Source of the DNA: Gandjariella thermophila
Lineage (GTDB): Bacteria; Actinomycetota; Actinomycetes; Mycobacteriales; Pseudonocardiaceae
NCBI RefSeq assembly: GCF_005405885.1
Contig: NZ_BJFL01000023.1
Location: 1-64,000, forward strand
Direction of reading: 5' to 3'
DNA length: 64,000 nucleotides
The notes beneath the pieces were generated by a model. That model saw only the letters and a program-made list of their open reading frames with translations. It searched no databases and was not told the origin of the DNA. A program made the translations under genes and the position numbers. Positions 51,791 to 62,500 of the stretch are shown piece after piece. Numbering within the stretch: position 1 is the first letter of the stretch; the number at the start of each line of letters is the position of its first letter.

Positions 51791-51834
51791 ATGAGTGAGT
51801 CCTCACTCATTGCAATGAGTGAGGACTCACTCAT
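51791..51834. promoter_or_regulatory. 44-bp perfect palindrome built of two TetR-type operators
   Basis: Each half is itself a palindrome with perfect 9-bp arms: ATGAGTGAG-TC-CTCACTCAT (51791-51810) and ATGAGTGAG-GA-CTCACTCAT (51815-51834). They are joined by TGCA, so the whole 44 bp is also exactly self-complementary. It starts 12 bp upstream of the GTG of the TetR gene. The symmetry and placement fit two TetR dimers. Confidence 0.85.
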
Positions 51835-52132
51835 TCCGTCGTGCTTCGGTGTGTGGGAGCCGCCCACCGGGCGACGGTTGTCCTTTGTGCCACGAAGGAG
51901 CCCGGTTGTCGCCGGAATTACCGCGCCGATCGGAGACGCCCTCTACCACGGCGGGCCGACATTCCGTGGGCGCGACGGGCGCCGCGCGGGGAGTTCTGCA
52001 CAGGGCGCTCGCCTGTCCACAGAACCGCGGCTCCGGCGCCCGCGATGCCACGTGTCGGGCCAGGCTGGGTCGTGCCGGCGCGGGCCGGAGCGCCACGGAG
52101 TACCGGGCGCGGGACGAGCGGAGGTACCGGTG
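51835..52132. other. Non-coding stretch between the exporter operator and ssb
   Basis: Together with the operator, this is a gap of more than 350 bp without a gene. I see no convincing open frame; it probably holds the ssb promoter. GGAGGT (52121-52126) is the ssb ribosome-binding site. Confidence 0.5.
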
Positions 52133-52732
52133 ATGAACGAGACGAATGTGACCATGGTCGGGAACGTGGCCAGTGACCTGCGGCAGCGGCGCACCGCGGA
52201 GGGCGCCAAGTGGGTGAGCTTCCGGATGGCGTCGACGGAGCGCCGCTTCGATCCGGAAACCGGTCGGTGGGTGGACGGGCGGCAGGTCTTCGCCACCGTC
52301 AACTGCTGGAAGCGGCTGGCCGAAGGGGTGGCCGCGTCGCTCGGCAAGGGTGACCCGGTGGTGGTCACCGGCCGCATGTACACGCGCGACTACGAGTACG
52401 AGGGCCAGCAGCGGGTGTCGCTGGATGTCGACGCGCACGCGGTGGGTCCGGACCTCACCCGCTGCACCGCCGACCTGCGGCGCAACCGGCCGCAGTCGGA
52501 CGGGGCGCGGGATGCGCCGGCGCCGGGCGCTCCGGACGCCACCGCCGCGGTGCCGGCGGACGGCGACCGCGCTGTCGCCCGGGCGGTCGGCGCCGCGGCA
52601 GCACAGGCCTCTCCGGCTGCGGTCGGCCCTACGGAACGCTCGGTGGCGGAGTCCGCGGTGGCCGAGGCCCCGGTGGCGACCGGTCCGGCGGCGACCGGCG
52701 CGGCACGGCGGAGGCGTGCGTCGGCCGCCTGA
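52133..52732 (+). CDS. ssb: Single-stranded DNA-binding protein paralogue
   Basis: The 199-aa protein has the SSB OB-fold (about 1-110: NETNVTMVGNVASDLRQRRTAEGAKWVSFRMASTERRFD, FATVNCWKRLAEGVAASLGKGDPVVVTGRM) followed by an Ala/Pro-rich tail ending RRRRASAA. It lacks the acidic D-D-x-P-F tip used by replicative SSB to recruit partners, so it is likely the secondary paralogue that actinobacteria carry near ettA. GGAGGT precedes the ATG by 8 nt (a GTG at 52130 is also possible). Confidence 0.92.
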   Translation: MNETNVTMVGNVASDLRQRRTAEGAKWVSFRMASTERRFDPETGRWVDGRQVFATVNCWKRLAEGVAASLGKGDPVVVTGRMYTRDYEYEGQQRVSLDVDAHAVGPDLTRCTADLRRNRPQSDGARDAPAPGAPDATAAVPADGDRAVARAVGAAAAQASPAAVGPTERSVAESAVAEAPVATGPAATGAARRRRASAA

Positions 52733-52770
52733 CGGTCGGCGTGCCGATGAGGGTGGTCCGACCAGGGGGC

Positions 52771-52835
52771 GGAGTGCATCCGAGTGAGCGATTCGGTGTT
52801 CTCCGCAACCTCTGAACGGCGAACAAATGCACTCC
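52771..52835. promoter_or_regulatory. Separated inverted repeat upstream of ettA
   Basis: GGAGTGCAT (52771-52779) and ATGCACTCC (52827-52835) are perfect complements 47 bp apart in the 218-bp gap between ssb and ettA. It may be a looped operator or an RNA stem; no further support is visible. Confidence 0.35.
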
Positions 52836-52937
52836 AACGGCGGTACGGAGGAGGAAGAGGGATGCTGTGGCCGGTGTCCCGGCCGGTCCGCGCGCACATT
52901 GCAGGTGACCGCAGTGTCCAGCCGATGGCGACGCCTC

Positions 52938-52943
52938 TACGAT
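52938..52943 (+). promoter_or_regulatory. -10 element for a leaderless ettA transcript
   Basis: TACGAT ends 7 nt before the ettA ATG (52951). A weak -35 (TGTCCA, 52915-52920) is 17 bp further upstream. No SD sequence precedes the ATG, which fits a leaderless mRNA. Confidence 0.5.
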
Positions 52944-52950
52944 CGCGGCC

Positions 52951-54627
<1,677 letters not shown>

Positions 54628-54642
54628 ACGGAGAAACCGTTC

Positions 54643-57600
54643 GTGGCGGCCAGGGACGAGGCGCAGGCAGACGTCGAGGTGGACACCCTCGTGGTGTCCG
54701 CCCGGCGGCTGCGTTGGCGGGCGCCCGAACTCGCCCTGGTGCTCAGCGAGCGGGCGGCGGCGCTGGCCGGCGCCCGGCGGGACGAGGCCGAGCGGTTACG
54801 CGCGGAGGCGTTGGCCGTGTCCGCGCTCAACCGGCTGGGCCGGGGCATGCAGGTGGTCGACCGCACGGTGAGGGTGCTGCGGGCCGCCGAGGCGGCCGGG
54901 CAGCCGGAGGTCGGCTGGGAGGTGCGGGTCGAACTCGCCGCGAATGCGAAAGCGGCTCGGGTTCCGATGACCGGCTTCGCGCTGCTCCGGCCGGTGCTGG
55001 CGGCCGAGGGCGTGCCCAACGCGCTGCGCGCGACCGCCCTGATGCGGGCCACCGAATGCCTGGTCGGCCTCGGCCGCAGCCAGCCGATCAGTGACGCGCT
55101 GGACGAGTCGGACCGGCGATACGCGGCGGCCGAGGAACTGGACGGCGACACCCGGCTGCTGCTGCGCGGCCAACTCCACGCGGTGATCGCCGCGCACCAG
55201 CGGCGCTGGGGCGACCTGGCCGGCGCCATCGCCGCCGCGCGGGACGGGCTCGCCCTGCTCGACCAGGTGCGGGACCGGGACACCGACAGCGGGGAGGTGC
55301 TCGGACGCCTCGTCCTGGAGTTGGTGTGCGCGCTGATGGACTCCGACGAGGTCGGTGAGGCGTCCCGGGCCGCGGAGCCCATGCTCGACCGGCCGGTGCG
55401 CGCCCCGTTCGCCGCCAGCGCGGGCTGGCTCCGACTGGCCCTCGCCACCCGCGTCCACCTGCCTGCCGGCCGGCTGGAGGTGGCCCAGGCGTTGCTGCGG
55501 GACACCGTGGACAGCGCCACCCGCCATCAGCTGGACGACCTGCTCACCGAGGCGCTGCTCGCGGTGGCGCACGTGCACGAGACGCGCGGCGAGCTGTCCG
55601 AGGCGCTGGCCCATCTGCGGTCCGCGCACGCCGCCGAGCGCAGGCAGGCGAGAATCATGTTCGGGGTGCGCGCGCGGCTCGCAGAGGGGTTCGTCGCCAA
55701 CGGCCGCGAGGTCGGTACCGCCGTGCCGGACCAGTTGGCCGCGCTGCTGCGGCCCGGCGATGCCAGCCAGCCGCACGCCACGGCGACCACCGAACCCGCC
55801 ACCTCGCTAGCCGGAGCGCCGACGTCGATCGCCGAGCCCGTGGTGCCACCATGGTCGGCCGAACCGGCGGAACCCACCGGATTCGGTGCGCCGGAGGACT
55901 CCCCGGGAATCGCGGCCGCCGCGGAACCGCAGCTGGCGGAGCCGTCCGAGCGGTCCCGTCCGACAGAGCCGGCCGAGGCGGCCGAAGACGCCGGACCGCG
56001 GATCGCCGATGTGCCGGAGCCGGAAGCGGCTGCCGCCGTCGCCGAATGGTCCTGGACGTCCGTGGAGAGCGAGGAAGCGTCCGGCGGGGACCTCGCGGAC
56101 GGCGAGACACCACCCGCCGCGCCGCGCCGTACCAGTTCGCTCCGCCGGATCGGTCAGGGCAGCCGCGGCGAGGGGCGGCGCAGGACGCGGCGACCGGCCG
56201 ACGAGCGTGGCGACGGGCTGTCCACCGCGTGGGCGCAGGCCGCCGATCGGTGGCGGCTGCACCGGCTGCCCGGGACCTCGCCGAGCACGACGTCCGAGGC
56301 CGGTGCCGATGCGCCTGGCATCGGTGAGGCCGCGGAACTCTCCGCGCTGGGCCGAATCTCCGGCGCCGGCACACAGCAGCCCGGGTCCGCCGGCGAGATC
56401 GACGAGCCGCCCGCCGTCGAACCCGGCGCCGTCGAACCCGGCGGCGCGGATCCGACCGGCGCGAAGGCGGCAGCCGGCGAGAGCGCGGCCGCGGACAGCA
56501 CGGCGGACACCGTCACCGGCGGGGCGACGAGCGGCATGACAGGCGGCGCCGCCGACCGCCTCGGCGACGGCGGGCTGGACGGCGTTGCCGAGGCGGAGGC
56601 CGCCGGCGGCGAGGATCCGCCCGGTGGGCGGCGTCGCGCCGATGACCGCGGTCGGCACCCTCGGCATGGCACCGACCGGCCGACCGGCCTGGACGTGCTC
56701 GCGGCGGCAGGGGTCACGCCGATCCCCGGCACGGGGGGCCGCCGCCGGGCGGCCGACCCGGAGGAGGACACGGACGCCGGTGGCGCCGCCCCCAGCGCGG
56801 GCGAGGACCAGACCGCCGAGCCCCCGGGCGGACCTGCCGACGATCCGCTCGGCGCTCCGGCGGACACCGACACTGGTGCGGACCCGGCGGCGTCGGCCCT
56901 GCTGCCCGCGCCGGAGTTTCACCCGCTCAGCGCCCTCGCGGCCGAACCAGACACGCCCCACCACCCTGGCCTGCAGGACGAGCCGGCCGACGACCAGGAT
57001 CCGAGCGGCGTTCATGGGGGTTCGGGTACCGCGCCCACGGCCGACCGGGTCACCGGCGGAGCCCAGAGGGAGCACGGCGGCCCGGCCGCCGGTGAACATG
57101 GACGCGAGACCGACCGGCCGGTGCCACGGCTCGTCTCGCCGGTTGACCCCGAGCCCGCCATGGTGTGGTGCCCGGACGCGGCCCCGCTGCCTGCCTTCGT
57201 CGAGGACCCGCGGTGGTCGCGTGCGGTGGACCGGTCCACCGAGGCGCGCATCCCGGAGCCCGGCCCGGAACCCGACCTGCCGGACCCCGACCGCCCCGAG
57301 CCGCACCGGCCGGAACCCCGCCGGCCGGAGCCCGAGCGGGAGCCGTCGAAGCCGCCGCCGCTGCCGGACCCGCTGCCACCCGAGCCTGGCCCGGATGCCA
57401 TTCCGCCGGTGCCCGAGCCGGACGAGCGGCCGCACGATCCCGAGCCGCCACCTCCGGAGCCGCCCCAGCAGCCGGATGCCGGCCCGGAGCGGCGCACCGC
57501 CGCCGGCCATCGGGCGGGCAGCGAACCGGCGGCGTTCTCCGATCACGGGGCCGAGCAGCCGACCCCCGCCGGTCGGTGGGCCGACCGCGAGCCCGGGGCG

Positions 57601-59400
57601 CTCGCCGACCCCGGAAGCGACGCGCGAGCCGGTTCGCCCGACCGGCGCGGCGACGGGGGAACCGGGACGGCGGCGGAAGGCGCCGAGCCGGGGCGCGTGC
57701 GGGCCGGCACCCGCGCCGATACACGCGGTGGCTTCATCGGCGTGGTGGAGCTGCCGGCCGAGCGTGTCCCAACCGACGAGAGCGACGACACGCCCGCCGT
57801 GGCGGATGACGCGACCGGGGCGAGAGCCAGCGGGCGACCGCGCAGGAAGAGTTCGTTCCGGTTCGGTGATCCCGAGTCCCGGGAGTCCCGCCGCAGGGTC
57901 AACGCCGCGCTCGCCGAGCTGCTGGCGGAGGCGCTGGTCGCCTACGAAACCGGCCGGCGGGGCGAGGCTCCACCGGAAGAGCAGCCGGCCGGTGACGCCC
58001 GGCCCGACGGTGGCTGGGCGGAGAGCGGCGCCGACAACCCGGACCACCGCGCCGACCAGGTGGATCACCTCGCCGCGTGGGCGGAGCGGGCCACGGCCGG
58101 CGAAGCTTTCAGCTACTCGACGTCGGGCTACCCGACCAGCGGCCGCCGGGCGACCGGCCACGGACCCACGGACGACGATCTCACCGGGCACGAACCAATC
58201 CACGAACCATCCCCCGAACCGGGCGGCTATTCCGTTGCACCGGGCTATGCCGCAGGCGACGCGACCGCCCACTCGCTGCCCGCCGACGAGCCCGTCAGCG
58301 ACGAACCGGGCGGCATCGGAACCACCGGCCGCGACCCGGTCGGCGCCGAACCCGGCGGTAGCGGCCGGACCGGGCTCGAATTCGCCGGCCGTGGCCCGAT
58401 GAGCCCCGAACCCGGCCGTAGCGACCTGACGGGACTCGAACCGGCGGCCAGCGGCCTGACCGGACCCGACTTCGCCGGACCCGACCTGCTCGCCGACGAC
58501 CTCGCCGGTTCGGACCTGATCGGCCACGAACCCGCCGGCCACGAACCCGCCGGCTACCGGGCTGGCGGCGACCGGACCGGCGACGGCTCCGAACCCACCG
58601 GCTATGGCGGCACCGCGCCGCAACCCGCCGACACTGACGATCGCGCTGATCCTGGCGACCACACCGGCAGCGAGGGGGACGAGCCCGCACAGGCGGGCCG
58701 CTCCGCCGCGCAGACCGGCGACGGTCGTCCGCCCTCCGGGGGCCGGTCCCGGCGCGGCGGCGAGGGCACGGTGAGCGTCGCCGATCTGCTCGAGGGGCTC
58801 GGCGTCGACACCTCCCGCGCCGCCCGCGGCAGGGCGTCCCGGGCGGCGCGCCGCCGGAGCGCGGACGGCGGGACGGACCAGGAGGCTCCGGCCGGCAGAC
58901 ACGCGACCGGATCCGGCGTCCGGGACACGGCGGCGGCCGACCCCGCCGAAACGCCGCGCGCCACCCGGGGGCGTCACTCGGCGGAGTACTTCCGCAGCGC
59001 CTGGCAGGACGGCGGCGCGGACCGCGCCCGGCAGGACGGCGGAGCCACCGGCTACCCCGGTGACGAGTCCGCGGAACCCGGGCCAACCGACCGGTACGGG
59101 CGCCCCCGCCGGCTCACCGCCGTGTCCGGCGGGCGGCCGTGGGAGGAGGACACCGGCCCGATCCGGTTCGGCTTCCCGGAGGACGACGGCGACCTGTCGA
59201 CCACCGACAAATATTCTCTGGATCAGTACTCTGTCACGGCCGAGGAGACCTCGTTCGCCGACTGGTCACGCCCGGTGACCAACCCGCCGGCCAGCCGACC
59301 AGACGGCGGCGGCTGGACGCCGGCGTCGCCGGGGCTGATGGGCCATGCCGGCGACGAACCCGGCTGGGGGCCTGGAGATGCGGGCTACTCCCGGCTGTGA
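54643..59400 (+). CDS. 1585-aa protein: helical N-terminal domain plus giant low-complexity region
   Basis: The function is unknown. Residues about 1-380 form an all-helical, TPR-like repeat domain (VLSERAAALAGARRDEAERLRAEALAVSALNRLGRGMQVV ... EALAHLRSAHAAERRQARIMFGVRARLAEGF). Residues about 390-1070 are low-complexity, rich in Ala, Glu, Pro, Gly and Asp, with a PEP/EPxxPEP stretch near 57250-57480 nt. Short ordered islands follow: RKSSFRFGDPESRESRRRVNAALAELLAEALVAYETGRR (about 1065-1105), SVADLLEGLGVDTSRAARGR (about 1377-1396), and a C-terminal PWEEDTGPIRFGFPEDD motif. Degenerate G-x-x-EPAG repeats fill 58300-58560 nt. The GTG start is 15 bp after ettA (GGAG upstream), so it is probably co-transcribed. 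Only the N-terminal domain and islands look conserved. Confidence 0.7.
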   Translation: MAARDEAQADVEVDTLVVSARRLRWRAPELALVLSERAAALAGARRDEAERLRAEALAVSALNRLGRGMQVVDRTVRVLRAAEAAGQPEVGWEVRVELAANAKAARVPMTGFALLRPVLAAEGVPNALRATALMRATECLVGLGRSQPISDALDESDRRYAAAEELDGDTRLLLRGQLHAVIAAHQRRWGDLAGAIAAARDGLALLDQVRDRDTDSGEVLGRLVLELVCALMDSDEVGEASRAAEPMLDRPVRAPFAASAGWLRLALATRVHLPAGRLEVAQALLRDTVDSATRHQLDDLLTEALLAVAHVHETRGELSEALAHLRSAHAAERRQARIMFGVRARLAEGFVANGREVGTAVPDQLAALLRPGDASQPHATATTEPATSLAGAPTSIAEPVVPPWSAEPAEPTGFGAPEDSPGIAAAAEPQLAEPSERSRPTEPAEAAEDAGPRIADVPEPEAAAAVAEWSWTSVESEEASGGDLADGETPPAAPRRTSSLRRIGQGSRGEGRRRTRRPADERGDGLSTAWAQAADRWRLHRLPGTSPSTTSEAGADAPGIGEAAELSALGRISGAGTQQPGSAGEIDEPPAVEPGAVEPGGADPTGAKAAAGESAAADSTADTVTGGATSGMTGGAADRLGDGGLDGVAEAEAAGGEDPPGGRRRADDRGRHPRHGTDRPTGLDVLAAAGVTPIPGTGGRRRAADPEEDTDAGGAAPSAGEDQTAEPPGGPADDPLGAPADTDTGADPAASALLPAPEFHPLSALAAEPDTPHHPGLQDEPADDQDPSGVHGGSGTAPTADRVTGGAQREHGGPAAGEHGRETDRPVPRLVSPVDPEPAMVWCPDAAPLPAFVEDPRWSRAVDRSTEARIPEPGPEPDLPDPDRPEPHRPEPRRPEPEREPSKPPPLPDPLPPEPGPDAIPPVPEPDERPHDPEPPPPEPPQQPDAGPERRTAAGHRAGSEPAAFSDHGAEQPTPAGRWADREPGALADPGSDARAGSPDRRGDGGTGTAAEGAEPGRVRAGTRADTRGGFIGVVELPAERVPTDESDDTPAVADDATGARASGRPRRKSSFRFGDPESRESRRRVNAALAELLAEALVAYETGRRGEAPPEEQPAGDARPDGGWAESGADNPDHRADQVDHLAAWAERATAGEAFSYSTSGYPTSGRRATGHGPTDDDLTGHEPIHEPSPEPGGYSVAPGYAAGDATAHSLPADEPVSDEPGGIGTTGRDPVGAEPGGSGRTGLEFAGRGPMSPEPGRSDLTGLEPAASGLTGPDFAGPDLLADDLAGSDLIGHEPAGHEPAGYRAGGDRTGDGSEPTGYGGTAPQPADTDDRADPGDHTGSEGDEPAQAGRSAAQTGDGRPPSGGRSRRGGEGTVSVADLLEGLGVDTSRAARGRASRAARRRSADGGTDQEAPAGRHATGSGVRDTAAADPAETPRATRGRHSAEYFRSAWQDGGADRARQDGGATGYPGDESAEPGPTDRYGRPRRLTAVSGGRPWEEDTGPIRFGFPEDDGDLSTTDKYSLDQYSVTAEETSFADWSRPVTNPPASRPDGGGWTPASPGLMGHAGDEPGWGPGDAGYSRL

Positions 59401-59575
59401 CAACGCTTACCCAAGGGTGTGCCGGCGCGGGAGAACCCGCGCGGACCCCGCGTCCCGACCGGCGGCGGCGCGGCCGTGGCCGCCCATCCCGTCGCCGGTC
59501 GGTGTCCGGGGGCCGTCTAGGGTTGAGCCGGACCCGGCACACCGACGTGCCGGATAGCCGTGGAGCCGCCTGAAC

Positions 59576-62500
59576 ATGACCTCGACCGGAGCCCCGTCCC
59601 GCCCCCTCACCGTCGGTAACGCACTCGGCCACGACCGGACGTCGAGTCCCGAGCAGGCCCGCGACGAGCTGATCGAGCGCGCGGCCAGCCTCGCCCCGGA
59701 CATCGCCGAGCTGATCCGGCTGTACTTCCGGTACCTCCCGCCCGAGGAGGTGATCGACGACGACCCGGTCGACCTGGTCGGCGCGGTTCGCTCCACCCTG
59801 CAACTCGCCGAGAACCGGGTCCCGGGACGCCCGCTGGTGCGGGTGCTCAACCCGACCCGCGGCCACGACGGCTGGACCTCCAACTCCACCGTGGTCCAGG
59901 TGGTCACCGACGACATGCCCTACCTGGTCGACTCGGTGGCCTCCCGGCTGACCAGCGGCGGGGTGCAGGTGCAGCGCACCGTGCACCCGATCGTGGTGGT
60001 GCGGCGAGACGTCGCCGGCCGGCTGCTGGAGGTGCTGCCCACCGCGGACCCGGACGCGCCGCCACGGGACACCTTCGCCGAGTCGTGGATGAGCGTCGAG
60101 ATCGACCTCATCACCGACCCGCAGCGGGCGCGGGAGCTGGAGAACGGCCTGCTGTCGGTGCTGATGGAGGTGCGCGAGGTGGTCGAGGACACCGAGCGCA
60201 TGGCCGGCATGGCACGGTCGCTGGCCGACCGGCTGGAGGCCGACCCGCCGCCGCTGCCGGACGACGAGGTGCGGGACGGCGCCCGGCTGCTGCGCTGGCT
60301 GGCCGCCGGCCATTTCACTTTCCTCGGCTACCGGCACTACGAGCTGGTGCAGGACTCGTCCACCGAGGAGAAGCCGGCGCTGCGCGGGGTGCTCGGCTCC
60401 GGGCTGGGCGTGCTCCGCCAGGACAGCCTGGCCGCGCGCAGTTTCGTCGCCGGGCCGGACGCGGCCGCCCAGGCGCTCGCGCGCGAACTGCTGGTGCTCA
60501 CCCAGGCGAGCGCGCCCTCGCCGGTGCACCGCTCGGTCTACCCGTTCTACGTCGGCGTGAAGACCTTCGACGGCGAGGGCAACGTCACCGGCGAGCACCG
60601 CTTCCTGGGCGCGTTCACCACCGCCGCGCTGCACGAGAACGTGCTGGAGATCCCGGTCATCGAGCGGCGAGTCCGGGAGGTGATCCACCGCGCCGGGTTC
60701 CCGCTGGAGTCCTACTCCGGCCAGCGGATGCTCGAGGTGGTCCAGGACTACCCGCGCACCGAGCTGTTCTCCACGGATGTCGACACGCTGTACCACACCG
60801 TCACCGGGGTGCTCGCGCTCGCCGAACGCCGCCGGCTGCGGCTGTTCCTCCGCCGCGACCCCTACCACCGGTTCTTCTCCTGCCTGGTGTACCTGCCCCG
60901 GGACCGGTACACGACCACGTCCCGGCTGGCCATGCAGGAGGTGCTGCTCGACGAGCTGCACGGCACCCACCTGGAGTTCAGCACCCGGGTCGGCGAGTCC
61001 GCGCTGGCACGCGTGCACTTCACCGTGCACACCGACCCCACCGAGGCGGTCGAGCCGGACACTGCCCGCATCCAGGAACGGCTGACGGAGGCGGTGCGCA
61101 GCTGGGACGACCTGATGGTGGACGCGGTGGTGGCCGAGCAGCGGGACACCGAGGGCGGCCCGCAGCTCGGCCCCGAGTCCGCCTCCGAGCTGGGCCAGCG
61201 GTACGCCACCGCGTTCCCCGAGGCGTACAAGGAGGACTTCTCCGCCGCGGACGGCCTGGCCGACCTGCGCCGGCTGCAGGCGCTCGGGGATGGCGGCCTG
61301 GACATCGCCTTCTACGTGCCGGCCGACGCCGAGCCGGGGGAGCGGCGGTTCAAGCTCTACCTCTCCGGCCGCCGGGTGACGCTGTCCCAGGTGCTGCCGG
61401 TGCTGCAGCGGATGGACGTCGAGGTGGTCGACGAGCGGCCGTACGACGTGCGGCTGGACGACGGCCGGCAGTACTGGATCTTCGACTTCGGGCTGCGGGT
61501 GGACCCGGCCGTGCTGGAGCGGCTGGCCAAGGCCGACCTGGACGACGTGCGCACCCGCTTCGAGCAGGCGTTCGCCGCGGCCTGGCGGGCCGAGTGCGAG
61601 GTCGACCGGTTCAACGCGCTGGTGCTGCGCGCCGGGCTGACCTGGCGCGGCGCGTCGGTGCTCCGCGCGTACGCCAAGTACCTGCGCCAGGCCGGCACCC
61701 CGTACAGCCAGAACTACATCGAGGACGCGGTGCTGGCGCACACCGCGGTGGCCACCGCGCTGGTGCGGCTGTTCGAGACCCGCTTCGACCCGGCGCTGCC
61801 GGAGACCAACCGGGTCAACCAGGCCGAGGCGCTGACCGCCGAGATCACCCAGATGATCGACGAGGTGGAGAGCCTGGACGCGGACCGCATCCTGCGCAGC
61901 TACCTCACCCTGATCGCCGCGACGCTGCGGACCAACTACTTCGTCCGGGACGCCGACGGCCGACCCCGTCCGTACCTGGCGATCAAGCTGGACCCGCGCC
62001 GCATCCCGGAACTGCCCGAGCCGCGGCCCCAGTTCGAGATCTTCGTGTACTCGCCGCGGCTGGAGGGCGTTCACCTGCGCTTCGGCCCGGTCGCCAGGGG
62101 TGGGCTGCGCTGGTCGGACCGCCGGGAGGACTTCCGCACCGAGATCCTCGGCCTGGTCAAGGCGCAGGCGGTGAAGAACGCGGTGATCGTGCCGGTCGGC
62201 GCGAAGGGCGGCTTCGTGGTGAAGCGCCCGCCCGCCCCGACCGGCGACCCGAGCCTGGACCGGGAGGCCCAGCTCACCGAGGGCATCGCCTGCTACCGGC
62301 AGTTCATCTCGGGCCTGCTGGACCTCACCGACAACCTCTCCGGTGGCACGGTGGTGCCCGCCCCGCAGGTGGTCCGATACGACGGCGACGACACCTACCT
62401 GGTGGTCGCCGCGGACAAGGGCACCGCGACGTTCTCCGACATCGCCAACGAGGTCGCGATCAGCTACGGGTTCTGGCTGGGCGACGCGTTCGCCTCCGGC

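Noticed and set aside
57250-57480. Possible CRISPR-like or repeat array in the Pro/Glu codon stretch of the 1585-aa gene
   Set aside because: The repetition follows codon use for Pro, Glu and Arg, has no constant repeat-spacer periodicity and lies in frame within a coding region. No CRISPR array or cas gene is seen in the window.
55807-58977. A 1056-codon open frame on the minus strand inside the 1585-aa gene
   Set aside because: Its translation is Gly/Arg/Val-rich shadow sequence. The plus frame carries the helical domain and ordered islands at both ends and is contiguous with ettA.
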